A stretch of DNA of 64,000 bases from Azotobacter chroococcum (GCF_004339665.1 NZ_SMMU01000006.1:50616-114615); one strand, 5' to 3'; counted from the first letter of the stretch, positions 1-12,657 are shown. The notes: generated by a model from the sequence alone, not told the origin. Made by a program: numbers and translations.

Positions 1-20
1 GTTCAGGGGTTGTGGATTTC

Positions 21-3387
<3,367 letters not shown>

Positions 3388-3405
3388 GCGCTTTCTCGTG
3401 AAGAC

Positions 3406-3467
3406 GTAGGGCGGGTTTCACCCGTACGCAGCTGAGTGGGGTGGAAAACCGCGCAGCGTTTTCCACC
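3406..3467. repeat. Intergenic repeat with perfect hairpin
   Basis: Between ligA and the convergent rapA gene lies an element starting GTAGGGCGGGTTTCACCCG, with a small CGGGT/ACCCG hairpin (3412-3424), followed by a perfect 10-bp inverted repeat (3440-3449 GGTGGAAAAC pairing with 3458-3467, loop of 8). This resembles the mobile intergenic repeats common in Pseudomonadaceae. It may also act as a terminator for both converging genes, although no T-tract is present. Confidence 0.5.
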
Positions 3468-3496
3468 ATGGGCACGCCAATGGCGGGCGCGCGGCC

Positions 3497-6346
3497 TCAG
3501 CCGGCCACCATCACGCGGATCGCCTCCAGGCGCAGGGCGGCCTTGTCGAGCATGGCCAGGCCGTCCTCGCGCTGCTGGCGCAAGGCTTCCAGTTCGCTGT
3601 CGCGCACGCTCGGGTTGACCGCCTGGAGCGCGCTCAGGCGGGCCAGTTCCTCGTCGAGGCTGGCTTTGAGGCGCTGCCGGGCCTCGGTGACGCGTTCGGC
3701 ATGGCGCGGCGCGATCTTGGCCTCGGCGGCGTTGATCTGCCTGGCCAGCACGTCGCGCTGGGCCTGCACGAACTTGTTGGCGCTGCCGCGCGGCACGCTT
3801 TCCAGCTGGTCGTTGAGGGTGTCGAAGGCGACCTTCGGCGCCAGGTCGTTGCCGTTGGGGTCGAGCAGGCAGCGCAGTGCCAGCGGCGGCAGGAAGCGGC
3901 CGAGCTGCAGGGCGCGCGGTGCCACCACCTCGCTGACGTAGAGCAGTTCGAGCAGCACGGTGCCGGGCTTGAGCGCCTTGTTCTTGATCAGCGCCACCGC
4001 GGTGTTGCCCATCGAGCCGGCCAGCACCAGGTCCATGCCGCCCTGCACCATGGGATGTTCCCAGGTGAGGAACTGCATGTCCTCGCGGGCCAGGGCCTGG
4101 TTGCGGTCGTAGGTGACGGTCGCCGCCTCGTCGCTGCCCAGCGGGAAGCTGGCGTCGAGCATCTTCTCGCTGGGACGCAGGATCAGCGCGTTCTCCGAAT
4201 GGTCCTCGCTGTCGATGCCGAAGGCGTTGAACAGCTCTTCCATGTAGATCGGCAGGGCGTACTGGTCGTCCTGTTCCTCGATGGCCTCGACCAGTGCATC
4301 GCCCTCGCCGCCGCCGCGGGAGTTGAGTTCCAGCAGGCGGTCGCGGCCGGCATGCAGCTCGCTTTCCAGACGTTCGCGTTCGGCGCAGGCCGCATCCAGC
4401 AGGTCCTGCCACTCGCCATCGTCGCCGCCTTCCAGCAGCGGCAGCAGGTGCGGGCCGAACTGGTGGTGCAGGGCGTTGCCGGTGGGGCAGGTGGCGAGGA
4501 AGGCGTTCAGCGCCTGGTGGTACCACTGGAACAGCCGCTCCTGGGCGCTGTTCTCCAGATAGGGCACGTGCAGCTGGATGCTGTGCTTCTGGCCGATGCG
4601 ATCAAGGCGGCCGATGCGCTGTTCGAGCAGGTCCGGGTGGGCCGGCAGGTCGAACATCACCAGATGGTGGGCGAACTGGAAGTTGCGCCCCTCGCTGCCG
4701 ATTTCCGAGCAGATCAGCACCTGGGCGCCAAACTCCTCGTCGGCGAAGTAGGCCGCCGCGCGGTCGCGCTCGAGGATGCTCATGCCCTCGTGGAACACCG
4801 TGGCCGGAATGCCGGAGCGCACCCGCAGGGCGTCCTCCAGGTCCAGTGCGGTCTCGGCATGGGCGCAGATCACCAGCACCTTGACCTTCTTGAGCATCTT
4901 CAGGGTGTCGATCAACCACTCGACCCGCGGGTCGAGGCGCCACCAGCGGTTCTCGTCGCCGCCATCCTCCTGCTGGGCCTGGTAGCTCACCTCCGGATAC
5001 AGGTCGGCGTGCTCGCCGACCGGCAGCTCCAGATACTCGTCCGGGCTCGGCAGCGGGTAGGGGTGCAGCTGGCGCTCGGGGAAGCCCTGCACTGCGGCGC
5101 GGGTGTTGCGGAACAGTACGCGGCCGGTGCCGTGGCGGTCGAGCAGCTCGCGGGTCAGGCGCGCGCTGGCCTGGATGTCGCCGTCGCTGACCGCGGCGAG
5201 CAGCGCCTCGCCCTCGGCGCCGAGGAAGCCGTGGATGACCGCGTGGGCCTGCTCGGAGAGGCGGCCCTGGTCGAGCAGCTCCTGCACCGCCTCGGCCACC
5301 GGACGGTAGTTGGCGCTCTCGGCGCGGAAGGCCTCGAGGTCGTGGAAGCGGTCGGGGTCGAGCAGGCGCAGGCGGGCGAAGTGGCTCTCCTGGCCGAGCT
5401 GTTCGGGGGTGGCGGTGAGCAGCAGCACGCCGGGAATGACCTGGGCGAGCTGTTCGACCAGCGCGTATTCGGCGCTCGGCTGCTCCGGGTGCCAGACCAG
5501 GTGGTGCGCCTCGTCCACCACCAGAAGGTCCCAGCCGGCGGCGAAGGCGGCGTCCTGGGCGTGCCCGGCGGTGGTCAGCCATTCCAGGGAGACCAGCGTC
5601 AGCTGGGTGTCCTCGAAGGGGTTGCTGGCGTCGCTGGCGGCGAAGCGCTCGGCGTCGTACAGCGCCACCTCCAGGTTGAAGCGCCGGCGCATCTCCACCA
5701 GCCACTGGTGCTGGAGGTTCTCCGGAACCAGGATCAGCACCCGGCCGGCGCGGCCGGAGAGCAGCTGGCGATGGATGACCAGGCCGGCCTCGATGGTCTT
5801 GCCGAGGCCCACCTCGTCGGCCAGCAGCACGCGCGGGGCGACGCGGTCGGCGACCTCGCGGGCGATGTGCAGCTGGTGGGCGATCGGCTGGGTGCGGGCG
5901 CCGGACAGCCCCCAGAGCGAGGACTGCAGCAGGCGGCTGCGGTGTTCCAGGGTGTGGTAGCGCAGGCCGAACCAGGACAGCGGATCGATCTGCCCGGCGA
6001 ACAGGCGGTCGCTGGCCAGACGGAACTGGATGAAGTTGGACAGCTGGGTTTCCGGCAGGCTGCGGCCCTGATTCTGTTCGTCGAGGCCGTGGTAGATGAG
6101 CAGGCCGTCGTGGTCCTCGACCTCGCGGACGGTCATCTTCCAGCCGTCGAAGTGGGTGATCTCGTCACCCGGGGCGAAGCGCACGCGGGTCAGGGGCGCA
6201 TTGCGCTGGGCGTACTGGCGGGTTTCGCCGGTGGCCGGATAGAGCACTGTGAGCAGCCGGCCATCCGCGGTGAGAATGGTTCCGAGCCCGAGTTCCGCCT
6301 CGCTGTCGCTGATCCAGCGCTGCCCCGGTTGATATTGCTGCACCAT
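3497..6346 (-). CDS. rapA: RNA polymerase recycling ATPase RapA (HepA)
   Basis: RapA is a Swi2/Snf2-family ATPase that binds RNA polymerase and helps it recycle after termination. I start it at the ATG at 6346 ([20 protein letters not shown]), giving 949 residues, the usual length. Upstream in-frame codons read an unrelated sequence over the divergent promoter. Visible parts are two N-terminal Tudor-like SH3 modules (about residues 1-110), Walker A in [16 protein letters not shown], a DEAH box in [12 protein letters not shown], the helicase C domain with [15 protein letters not shown] and [11 protein letters not shown], and the RapA-specific C-terminal domain. It is divergent from the alkB-like gene, with about 150 bases between the starts. 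Confidence 0.96.
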   Translation of the reverse strand: MVQQYQPGQRWISDSEAELGLGTILTADGRLLTVLYPATGETRQYAQRNAPLTRVRFAPGDEITHFDGWKMTVREVEDHDGLLIYHGLDEQNQGRSLPETQLSNFIQFRLASDRLFAGQIDPLSWFGLRYHTLEHRSRLLQSSLWGLSGARTQPIAHQLHIAREVADRVAPRVLLADEVGLGKTIEAGLVIHRQLLSGRAGRVLILVPENLQHQWLVEMRRRFNLEVALYDAERFAASDASNPFEDTQLTLVSLEWLTTAGHAQDAAFAAGWDLLVVDEAHHLVWHPEQPSAEYALVEQLAQVIPGVLLLTATPEQLGQESHFARLRLLDPDRFHDLEAFRAESANYRPVAEAVQELLDQGRLSEQAHAVIHGFLGAEGEALLAAVSDGDIQASARLTRELLDRHGTGRVLFRNTRAAVQGFPERQLHPYPLPSPDEYLELPVGEHADLYPEVSYQAQQEDGGDENRWWRLDPRVEWLIDTLKMLKKVKVLVICAHAETALDLEDALRVRSGIPATVFHEGMSILERDRAAAYFADEEFGAQVLICSEIGSEGRNFQFAHHLVMFDLPAHPDLLEQRIGRLDRIGQKHSIQLHVPYLENSAQERLFQWYHQALNAFLATCPTGNALHHQFGPHLLPLLEGGDDGEWQDLLDAACAERERLESELHAGRDRLLELNSRGGGEGDALVEAIEEQDDQYALPIYMEELFNAFGIDSEDHSENALILRPSEKMLDASFPLGSDEAATVTYDRNQALAREDMQFLTWEHPMVQGGMDLVLAGSMGNTAVALIKNKALKPGTVLLELLYVSEVVAPRALQLGRFLPPLALRCLLDPNGNDLAPKVAFDTLNDQLESVPRGSANKFVQAQRDVLARQINAAEAKIAPRHAERVTEARQRLKASLDEELARLSALQAVNPSVRDSELEALRQQREDGLAMLDKAALRLEAIRVMVAG

Positions 6347-6500
6347 GCCTGTCTCCGCTGTAAAAAGGCCGGTATGGTAACGGAATGCCCTGGGTAGATC
6401 GACGTCAACAGCCCCCTGGAGAAAGCGTAGTCCTCGCTGCTCGGCTTGCCTGTGCCGGTCGGTGTAGCATGGGCCTTCCCCGTTTGCCGCTCTCCGTGCC

Positions 6501-7097
6501 ATGCCGCTGTTCGACGCCGTTCCCCTCGACCTGCCCGATGCCGAACTGCATTACCTGCCCGATTGGCTGGACGGCGCCAGCGCCGACCGCTGGCTGGCTT
6601 TCCTGCTGGCGGAGACGCCTTGGGAGCAGCCGCAGGTGCGCTTGTACGGGCGCCTTTATCCGGTGCCGCGCCAGGTCGCCTGGTATGGCGATGCCGCCTA
6701 TCGTTACTCCGGGCTGACCCACCGGCCGCTGCCCTGGACACCGCTTCTGGCGGAGATCCGCGCAGCCGTCGAGGCGCTCGTCGGCCAGCCGCTGAACGGC
6801 GTGCTGCTCAACCATTACCGTGATGGCCGGGACTCCATGGGCTGGCACAGCGACGACGAGGCCGAACTGGGGCGCGATCCGCTGATCGTTTCGCTCAGCC
6901 TGGGCGGCGCGCGGCGCTTCGACCTGCGCCGGATCGGCCAGAGCCGCATCGCCCATTCGCTGCTGCTCGAGCACGGCTCCCTGCTGGTCATGGCCGGCGC
7001 GACACAGCATCATTGGCAGCATCGGGTGGCGAAGACGCGCAGGTTCTGCGCGCCACGCCTGAATCTGACCTTCCGCCAGGTGCATCCGCAGCCATGA
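6501..7097 (+). CDS. AlkB-like 2OG-Fe(II) dioxygenase
   Basis: A 198-residue member of the AlkB superfamily of 2-oxoglutarate/Fe(II) oxygenases, which remove alkyl groups from nucleic acid bases by oxidative demethylation. The iron-binding HxD motif is in [11 protein letters not shown], the distal histidine in QHHWQHRV, and the 2-oxoglutarate-binding arginine pair in [15 protein letters not shown]. It resembles the ALKBH2/3-like group more than E. coli AlkB. The DNA repair role is inferred from the family. The stop codon overlaps the start of the following small gene (ATGA at 7094), so the two are probably translationally coupled. It sits opposite rapA, an arrangement also found in Pseudomonas. 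Confidence 0.88.
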   Translation: MPLFDAVPLDLPDAELHYLPDWLDGASADRWLAFLLAETPWEQPQVRLYGRLYPVPRQVAWYGDAAYRYSGLTHRPLPWTPLLAEIRAAVEALVGQPLNGVLLNHYRDGRDSMGWHSDDEAELGRDPLIVSLSLGGARRFDLRRIGQSRIAHSLLLEHGSLLVMAGATQHHWQHRVAKTRRFCAPRLNLTFRQVHPQP

Positions 7098-7261
7098 GCT
7101 CCGACGACAAACTGATCGACTTCAGCAGCGAGCGCAGCAAGCGCATCCACGACCTGCACGAGAAACGCCTGAACGACGTGCGCCAGGCCTTCGCCGAGGC
7201 CCTGCCGCTGCCGCAGGGGAAAAAGAAGAAGCCGGCCGGCAAGCCGAAGAAGAAGCGCTGA
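7094..7261 (+). CDS. Small basic conserved protein
   Basis: A 55-residue protein starting [20 protein letters not shown]. Its start overlaps the alkB-like stop in an ATGA arrangement. The first 40 residues look amphipathic-helical and the end is very lysine-rich (GKKKKPAGKPKKKR), which suggests nucleic-acid binding. I know small open frames at this place beside alkB/rapA in Pseudomonas but no established function. The overlap argues that it is translated. The long upstream in-frame extension within alkB is ignored. Confidence 0.7.
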   Translation: MSSDDKLIDFSSERSKRIHDLHEKRLNDVRQAFAEALPLPQGKKKKPAGKPKKKR

Positions 7262-7388
7262 GTCTCGCCGGAGATCCTGCGTGCCCGGCGCTCCGTGCGC
7301 CGCCATGAGGATGCGCGGAGCAAGACGCGGTTTCCGCCAGACGACCGGCTCTTTTAGAATCGCGGCATTTTCCGCCTGGATGCTGAAC

Positions 7389-8165
7389 ATGGCTGGCAGT
7401 CAAATCGAACGCGCGTTGAGTCTTCTGGAAAGCCTGACCGCCGATCCCGGCGGCATCTCCCTGCAGAGCCTGGCCGACCAGTTGCACATCCCCAAGAGCG
7501 CCACCCACCGCATGCTCGCCGACCTGATCCGCCTGGGCTACGTGCGCCAGGACCCGCAGACCAGCCGCTACCAGCTGTCCACCAAGCTGGTGGCGCTGGG
7601 CTTCCGCTACCTGGCCAACAGCGGCGCGGACGTGGTCCAGCCGATCCTCGACCGCCTGGCCGAGGAAACCGGTGAACTGGTGCGCCTGGGGGTGATCGAC
7701 GGCGAGCGCCTGACCTGGATCGCCAAGTCCCAGGGCGCCCGCGGCGGGCTGCGCTACGACCCGGACATGGGCCGCGACGCGCCGCTGTCCTCCACCGCCT
7801 CCGGGCATGCCTGGCTGGCCAGCATGAGCGATGCGGAGGCCCTGGCCCGGGTCGCCCGGCAGACGCCGGTCGATCCGGCCGAGCTGGGCCCCAGCGCGCC
7901 GCGCAGCGAGGCCGCGCTGCTCGAACGTCTGCGCCTGGCACGGGAGCACGGCTATGCCTGGGTGGTGGAGAGTTCCGCCGTCGGCACCGCGGCCATGGCG
8001 GCCATCGTTCGTCACCCGCGCAATCACCACGCCATCGGCGTGCTCAGCCTCGCCGGTCCCAGTGCCCGCCTCGGCGAAGCGCGCATACACCAGCTGGCAC
8101 CGCGCCTGCTGGCGGCCAGCGAAGAGCTGTCCGACGCCAGTCAGGCGTCCGAGCTGTTCTCCTGA
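7389..8165 (+). CDS. IclR-family transcriptional regulator
   Basis: A 258-residue IclR-type regulator. The N-terminal winged helix-turn-helix covers about residues 1-65 (QIERALSLLESLTADPGG, LADQLHIPKSATHRMLADLIRLGYVRQ). The rest is the effector-binding GAF-like domain, with the family's GRDAPLSSTASGHAWLA segment. IclR regulators commonly control sugar-acid and aromatic catabolism. The likely target is the TIM-barrel isomerase gene 310 bases downstream on the same strand. I chose ATG 7389 (MAGSQIERA); an ATG nine bases earlier (7380) is also possible, and neither has a strong ribosome-binding site. The effector cannot be read from sequence. Confidence 0.88.
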   Translation: MAGSQIERALSLLESLTADPGGISLQSLADQLHIPKSATHRMLADLIRLGYVRQDPQTSRYQLSTKLVALGFRYLANSGADVVQPILDRLAEETGELVRLGVIDGERLTWIAKSQGARGGLRYDPDMGRDAPLSSTASGHAWLASMSDAEALARVARQTPVDPAELGPSAPRSEAALLERLRLAREHGYAWVVESSAVGTAAMAAIVRHPRNHHAIGVLSLAGPSARLGEARIHQLAPRLLAASEELSDASQASELFS

Positions 8166-8474
8166 TCCGTCCCTGCTGAGTCCCGTCTGTCTCAATCCGA
8201 TTGCACTGTCGAGTCGGGGCCGCCTGCTTTCCATCGTCAATCATGGCTGTGCGCTGAGCGCACGGCTTCGTACGTCGCGTCTTGCGATAAAGTGGAATAT
8301 GGTTCTAGATTTCGCTTGGTCGGTGGACTCCGGCTCCCCGGGCCGCTTTCCTCCCATGACGGCAAGAGGGTGCAGCCTTGACCTGGCCGCTTCGTGTCGC
8401 CCCCGTCGGCGTCATGGGCGGCCGGCAGGCGCGCCTGCTCGCTCTACGATTTCCGCCCCCTGAAGAGACCCGCC
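8166..8474. other. Intergenic region, IclR gene to isomerase
   Basis: This stretch of about 310 bases has no credible gene. It holds a moderately AT-rich segment around 8280-8312 (TTGCGATAAAGTGG and following bases) that could carry the promoter or operator of the isomerase gene. I do not see a convincing -35/-10 pair or a clear IclR-type palindrome. Confidence 0.4.
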
Positions 8475-9290
8475 ATGAGCGAACGCATTCTTTCCCTGGC
8501 CGCCCTGACCGTGCTCGAACTGTCCCCGCCCGAGATGGTGGAGGTGGCCGCCCGCGCCGGCTACAGCCATGTCGGCCTGCGCCTGGTGCCGGCCACTGCC
8601 GAGGAGCACCACTTCCCGCTGGTGGCCGACGCCGGGCTGCGCCGGCAGACCTTGGCGCGCCTGCGCGATACCGGCATCCGGGTGCTCGACGTGGAGATCC
8701 TGCGCCTGAGGCCGGAGACCCGCGTCGCCGACTTCGAACCGATCCTCGCCGCCGGCGCCGAGCTGGGCGCCAGCGAGCTGCTGGTGGCCGGCAACGATCC
8801 CGACGAGGCGCGGCAGACCGACAACTTCGCCGCCCTGTGCGACCTGGCAGCCGGCTTCGGCCTCAACCCGCACCTGGAGTTCATGCCCTGGACCGACGCC
8901 CGTGATCTGAGCCAAGCCATGCGCATCGTCGAGAATGCCGGACGGGCCAACGGCTGCGTGCTGGTCGATGCCTTCCATTTCGACCGCTCCGCCTCGCGCC
9001 TGGAGGATCTGGCCCGGCTCGATCCGGCACACATCCATTACGCCCAGCTGTGCGACGTGGCCGGGCCGCGCCCGGACGACATGGACGAGATCCTGCGCCA
9101 GGCGCGTAACGAGCGGCGTTTCCCCGGTGACGGCGATTGCGACCTGCCCGGCCTGCTGCGTGCCCTGCCGGCGAACCTGCCGCTCAGTCTGGAAATCCCC
9201 ACCCGCCAGTTGCTCGAACAGGGCGTCAGCGCCCTCGAACGCGCCCGGATCGCCATCGACAAGACCCGCACCTTGCTGTTGCAAATTTGA
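8475..9290 (+). CDS. Sugar phosphate isomerase/epimerase family protein
   Basis: A 271-residue protein of the xylose isomerase-like TIM-barrel (AP endonuclease 2) superfamily. It starts MSERILSLAALTVLELSPPE. Conserved metal-site segments are visible: GYSHVGLRL near the N-terminus, LDVEILRL, HLEFMPWTD (glutamate ligand), VLVDAFHF (aspartate and histidine), HYAQLCDV and LSLEIPTRQ (glutamate). Family members isomerise or epimerise sugars and related acids. The substrate here is unknown. The preceding IclR regulator suggests an inducible catabolic gene. A terminator-like hairpin follows directly, so it is probably transcribed alone or with the regulator. Confidence 0.8.
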   Translation: MSERILSLAALTVLELSPPEMVEVAARAGYSHVGLRLVPATAEEHHFPLVADAGLRRQTLARLRDTGIRVLDVEILRLRPETRVADFEPILAAGAELGASELLVAGNDPDEARQTDNFAALCDLAAGFGLNPHLEFMPWTDARDLSQAMRIVENAGRANGCVLVDAFHFDRSASRLEDLARLDPAHIHYAQLCDVAGPRPDDMDEILRQARNERRFPGDGDCDLPGLLRALPANLPLSLEIPTRQLLEQGVSALERARIAIDKTRTLLLQI

Positions 9291-9294
9291 AACT

Positions 9295-9321
9295 ATGCCC
9301 CTGCCGTGAGGGCAGGGGCAT
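9295..9321 (+). terminator. Hairpin after isomerase gene
   Basis: A perfect 11-bp inverted repeat (ATGCCCCTGCC / GGCAGGGGCAT) with a 5-base loop lies directly after the isomerase stop codon. The T-tract is weak (TGGCCTTTCC), so termination is likely but not certain. Confidence 0.6.
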
Positions 9322-9650
9322 GGCCTTTCCGTAATGGGTGGCATGGTATTACGCCATATATTCACCCTGTTGTCGGTGAGTCATTTCATCATGCAATCAG
9401 TTCGCCCTGCAGTTCGCATGTTAAAAGCAACGGCCAATCACGGCCGAAATTTTTCACGGACTGCACCGCTGCCATTGCGGATGAACTTTTTATTGCTGCA
9501 AGTCCATCCCCATATTTCCTTGCGAGTTTTGCGTGTTTTCTTCCGAGGTCCCTGCAGGCGCCGAAACCCGCGCCATCCGCGACCTCCCGCCGCACCTCGA
9601 TTGATCCATGTCAGTCCTTCGGTATGCGCTCCTGAAGTCGGCGGCCAATA

Positions 9651-9664
9651 TTGATCACGGTCAA
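9651..9664 (+). promoter_or_regulatory. Anr/Fnr box upstream of ccoM-like gene
   Basis: TTGATCACGGTCAA matches the Fnr/Anr consensus TTGAT-N4-ATCAA with one change. A TANNNT-type -10 (TACCTT, 9687-9692) lies where a class II Anr-activated promoter would place it, with the box centred about 41.5 bases before the predicted start near 9699. This predicts low-oxygen induction of the small gene at 9736. Confidence 0.75.
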
Positions 9665-9735
9665 TTTTTCCGGCCGCCGGTGCAGTTACCTTGAGTCCAT
9701 CGAAGAGACAACCAGCGAAGAAGAAGGAGCCAACC

Positions 9736-9846
9736 ATGTTTATCGATGAAGTGGTGCTGGCCGGAATTGGAGTGGTGGGATTAATGTTCGTCTTCGCTGG
9801 CGGAATCGGTTATTTCATCTGGAAGGACTCCCAGAACCAGAAGTAG
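9736..9846 (+). CDS. ccoM: CcoM-like small subunit of cbb3 oxidase
   Basis: A 36-residue protein beginning MFIDEVVLAGIGVVGLMF, with one transmembrane helix and a polar charged end (FIWKDSQNQK). Length, the MF-x-D-x-VV start and the terminal IWKD segment fit what I recall of CcoM, the single-helix subunit found in the cbb3 cytochrome oxidase of Pseudomonas stutzeri. AGAAGGAGCC gives a strong ribosome-binding site. The gene has its own Anr box upstream and a strong terminator downstream, so it is a monocistronic low-oxygen gene unlinked to ccoNOQP, which lies 32 kb away. The identification rests on remembered similarity plus regulation. Confidence 0.72.
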   Translation: MFIDEVVLAGIGVVGLMFVFAGGIGYFIWKDSQNQK

Positions 9847-9884
9847 GAAAAGTCCTTCAGATCCAGAGCACGCAAGGCACTTTC

Positions 9885-9910
9885 GGGCGACGTTGTCGCC
9901 CTTTTTTTTT
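9885..9910 (+). terminator. Rho-independent terminator of ccoM
   Basis: A perfect 7-bp stem GGGCGAC / GTCGCCC with a GTT loop is followed by nine consecutive T residues. This is a textbook intrinsic terminator ending the ccoM-like transcript. Confidence 0.9.
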
Positions 9911-10020
9911 GCCTGTTTTTTGGGTTTTGCTGGTTGTGCGAGGGAGACTCGCAGCCATGCTCCTTGTTTTGCCCTTTGCAGGGTGTCATTCCTTTTCATT
10001 AATAATTTTGGCCAGAGCTT

Positions 10021-11511
10021 TCACCGGCTTTGCTGGCGGTGATCTTGCTGGATGATCAATGCCCTGTCGAGGTCGTCTATAACCCCTTGTATCCAGAAGC
10101 GGGGCTGCAGATGAGACTCGAAGGTTTGGCTGTATCCTTCGGTTTGCATGGTCAGAGCGGGTAGATCGCGAAATACGATGCCAGCCAGAAATACCGCTGC
10201 CAAAGTCTGGGCCAGTAGCCAGCCACGACGGAGTATCGAAGAACTGGTGGCGGGCGCTGAGGCTGCCGGATGTAGTCCGAGCAGCCAGCCGGCGATGATC
10301 GCCAGCCAGAGTTCCACATTCGGCATCACCAGGATGCCGTCGACCATGGCCAGCGTCAGCACAGTTGCGATGCCACCAGCCAGACAAACCCGCAGCGTAT
10401 CGGTTGGATCACGGGAGTCGGTTGTCTTGCGCAGCATGCGAAAGGTGGCGCGGGCCGCAAGAAATACCAGAGCGATGACGATGATGGCGACGGGAATGCC
10501 CCATTCCGAGGCTATCTGAAGAATCGCCTGGTGCGGATGCGCCGCCACCACGTTGAAGTGTGCGGAGAAATGCATCGGGCCGACCCCCAGCCAGGGCTTT
10601 TGCTGGATCATTTCCAGCGCCAGCGGCCAGAGAATGTCGCGGCTGGAAAGCGAGGTATGCAGGCGGTTGGCGGCATGCTCGGTCACCTCGACCCCCAGCC
10701 ATGCCGGTATGGCCGACAGCATCAGCAGATAGACCAGCAGCCCTAGGGCGGCGGAGCGCAGCTGCAGCATGCTCCAGCGCCGTCCCGCCGTTCCTGACAG
10801 GCTCAGCCAGATCATGGCGACGGCCATGCCCAATGCCAAGCCCCGGGCGGCGCTGGTGATGGCCAGCGTCCAGCCCAGCGCGGCAATGACCGAAACCAGC
10901 AGCTTTTCCCTACGGGAGGTTTCGTCCCGCAGCAGAGGCCAAACGATTACAGGGAGTGCCAGGGCAAGGAACTGGGCGAGAAAGCGCGGATTGGAAAAGC
11001 CCCAGAGCAGCTTGTAGGCGTTGAGAGTGCCGGTATGGGTGACTTGCCAGTAGTAGAGGAAGAAATACAGAGCCAGAAAGCAACTAATCATCAGAGTCAG
11101 AGTGCCCAGCAATGCTTGGTCCAGGGCGGGGCCGAGCCGTCGCCGGGACGCAGCTACGGTTCCACCCAGAGCCAGACTGAGAATGGCCAGGCCGAACTCG
11201 GCCAGTGCCCAGTCGGTATGTTGCGCCAGCAGGGCCGAGGTCAACCCTGCCAGCAGTACGGCAGCCAGGCAGTTACGCGGGCCTGTTCCCAGCAGAGGTG
11301 AGTTCGACGTCTGGCTCCTGAGGCTCAGGACGCCTGCCAGTACGCAGAGGCAGAACACCAGAACCTGGCCGATCCGCTGCTGGTTGTGCCAATAGCCTGG
11401 CAGCCAGGGCATCAGTGGCAGCGTCGCCGTCACCAGCAAAAGAGCGGGGACCAAGGCGTTGTGGAGCAGTGTATGGGGCGTGCGGATCTCCACAGCAGTC
11501 TGAGAGGTCAT
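10021..11511 (-). CDS. Wzy/PglL-type O-antigen ligase family protein
   Basis: A 496-residue polytopic membrane protein with about a dozen hydrophobic segments and a large periplasmic loop carrying the Wzy_C signature. LGVGPMHFS followed by AAHPHQAILQIASEWGIP matches the histidine-containing motif shared by O-antigen ligases (WaaL), Wzy polymerases and PglL/PilO oligosaccharyltransferases. It starts MTSQTAVEIRTPHTLLHNAL. It is divergent from the flp pilin gene, 313 bases away, so glycosylation of Flp pilin or another Tad component is an attractive guess, but O-antigen ligation cannot be excluded. No other polysaccharide genes are nearby. Confidence 0.75.
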   Translation of the reverse strand: MTSQTAVEIRTPHTLLHNALVPALLLVTATLPLMPWLPGYWHNQQRIGQVLVFCLCVLAGVLSLRSQTSNSPLLGTGPRNCLAAVLLAGLTSALLAQHTDWALAEFGLAILSLALGGTVAASRRRLGPALDQALLGTLTLMISCFLALYFFLYYWQVTHTGTLNAYKLLWGFSNPRFLAQFLALALPVIVWPLLRDETSRREKLLVSVIAALGWTLAITSAARGLALGMAVAMIWLSLSGTAGRRWSMLQLRSAALGLLVYLLMLSAIPAWLGVEVTEHAANRLHTSLSSRDILWPLALEMIQQKPWLGVGPMHFSAHFNVVAAHPHQAILQIASEWGIPVAIIVIALVFLAARATFRMLRKTTDSRDPTDTLRVCLAGGIATVLTLAMVDGILVMPNVELWLAIIAGWLLGLHPAASAPATSSSILRRGWLLAQTLAAVFLAGIVFRDLPALTMQTEGYSQTFESHLQPRFWIQGVIDDLDRALIIQQDHRQQSR

Positions 11512-11824
11512 TTTCCTGTCCTTCCGTCTTCCCGGCTTGCCCTCGGGATGCTGGCAATTTGTCGTGAGCCTTGCAGACCTTTACTCGGAGGGCAATCGGA
11601 TGAGAGGCCGCTCGTTGAGCGGGGAAAAGGCCGCCAATTCCTGTCCACATCCCATGGTTACAGGGCCTGCCGGGGTGGGAGCGTTCCCGATGATGGCAAA
11701 AAAATGCTAGCACTTCGCAAAAATCTCCTAACCTCAATTCAGGCCTTATGACTAATCTGCCATCAAGGCGGTGCACGGAGCCCGCTCGATCCTGGAACGA
11801 AACTCGAAAGAGGTGAGCAAAATT
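11512..11824. other. Divergent promoter region, ligase-like gene / flp
   Basis: No gene is evident. This region of about 310 bases must hold promoters for the divergent ligase-like gene and the Tad locus. Around 11694-11708 a TGGC-A7-TGCT segment resembles a sigma-54 site but is one base too short between the GG and GC elements. AGAGGTGAG at 11809-11817 is a plausible ribosome-binding site for flp. Confidence 0.4.
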
Positions 11825-12007
11825 ATGAATCTGCAAGCAATCAAGACTTCGGTAATGAAGTTCATCAAGGACGAAGAAGGTCTGACCATTGTGGAGTATG
11901 CAGTGGCGGGGGGGTTGATTACTCTTGGTGTAGTGCTTGCTTTCACAAACTTGGGAACCGCTGTCAGTAATGAACTTGGCCGTATAACTGCAGTTATCAA
12001 TAGCTAG
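11825..12007 (+). CDS. flp: Flp/Fap-type pilin
   Basis: The major pilin of a Tad (type IVb) pilus, 60 residues. It has a short basic leader, then EEGLTIVEYAVAGGLITLG. The prepilin peptidase would cut after Gly19, leaving mature LTIVEYAVAG with the invariant Glu5-Tyr6 pair of Flp pilins. The remainder is one hydrophobic helix and a short polar tail. I start at ATG 11825 after GAGGTGAG; upstream in-frame codons lack a pilin leader. GC content is clearly lower than that of the Tad machinery genes further down. It is the first gene of the locus, followed by the prepilin peptidase. Confidence 0.93.
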   Translation: MNLQAIKTSVMKFIKDEEGLTIVEYAVAGGLITLGVVLAFTNLGTAVSNELGRITAVINS

Positions 12008-12121
12008 TCGCTAGTCGACAGTTCCTGAAGGGTCAATTCTTGGGTGAGGCCGTTATGCGTTAAATTTGTTTGCCAAGCCCAAGAAATACCTCGTCAGATT
12101 TGTCTTGTAAGGGTTGCAGTA

Positions 12122-12640
12122 ATGTCTTCAGATAATCTGTTGATCGTTGTTGTGCTGCTGGCTCTTTTGGGTTGTGCGGTGGTAGTCGATGTTTGCCGTC
12201 ACCGCATTCCTAATTCTCTTGTGCTGATTGGCATGGTGTTAAGTCTGCTTTGTCAATTTTCGCTGACTGGTATGAATGGCTTGATTAGTTGTTGGTTGGG
12301 AGTGTTGGTCGGCTTTGGGCTGTTTCTGCCTTTCTACTCGCTCGGTGGCATGGCTGCGGGTGATGTGAAGCTTATGGCTATGGCTGGGGGATTTCTTGGG
12401 CCCATGGCAACGATTTTTGCAGTAGCTTTGACCTTGATAGTGGGCACTATATTCGGTCTGTCAACTCTGCTCTACAAGAAGCAACTGTTTCGCTTGGTAC
12501 AACGTTATTGGGCCATGGCCAGTCTGCGCACTTATATAGCGCCGCAGGCCGACGATGCCGCCCGTCAGCGTTTCCCCTATGCGATCGCAATTTTCACCGG
12601 AGTGCTGATCAGTCTTTTCTGGCAACCCTTCGGCCCGTAG
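12122..12640 (+). CDS. tadV: Tad prepilin peptidase (TadV/CpaA, A24 family)
   Basis: A 172-residue integral membrane aspartic peptidase that cleaves the leaders of Flp pilin and TadE/F pseudopilins. The two catalytic aspartates are visible: DVCRHRIPN near residue 24 and the GD pair in GGMAAGDVKLMAMAGG. It lacks the N-terminal methyltransferase domain of type IVa peptidases, as expected for the TadV group. The start at ATG 12122 follows AAGGGTTGCAGTA; an upstream in-frame ATG at 12044 is not needed. Base composition is relatively AT-rich, like flp. It lies between the pilin and the AAA+ ATPase gene. Confidence 0.9.
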   Translation: MSSDNLLIVVVLLALLGCAVVVDVCRHRIPNSLVLIGMVLSLLCQFSLTGMNGLISCWLGVLVGFGLFLPFYSLGGMAAGDVKLMAMAGGFLGPMATIFAVALTLIVGTIFGLSTLLYKKQLFRLVQRYWAMASLRTYIAPQADDAARQRFPYAIAIFTGVLISLFWQPFGP

Positions 12641-12657
12641 TCAGGGAGTGAGCCATC

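Noticed and set aside
11694..11708. Sigma-54-like site upstream of flp (TGGC-A7-TGCT)
   Set aside because: There are only nine bases between GG and GC; RpoN needs ten. No enhancer-like site is seen nearby.
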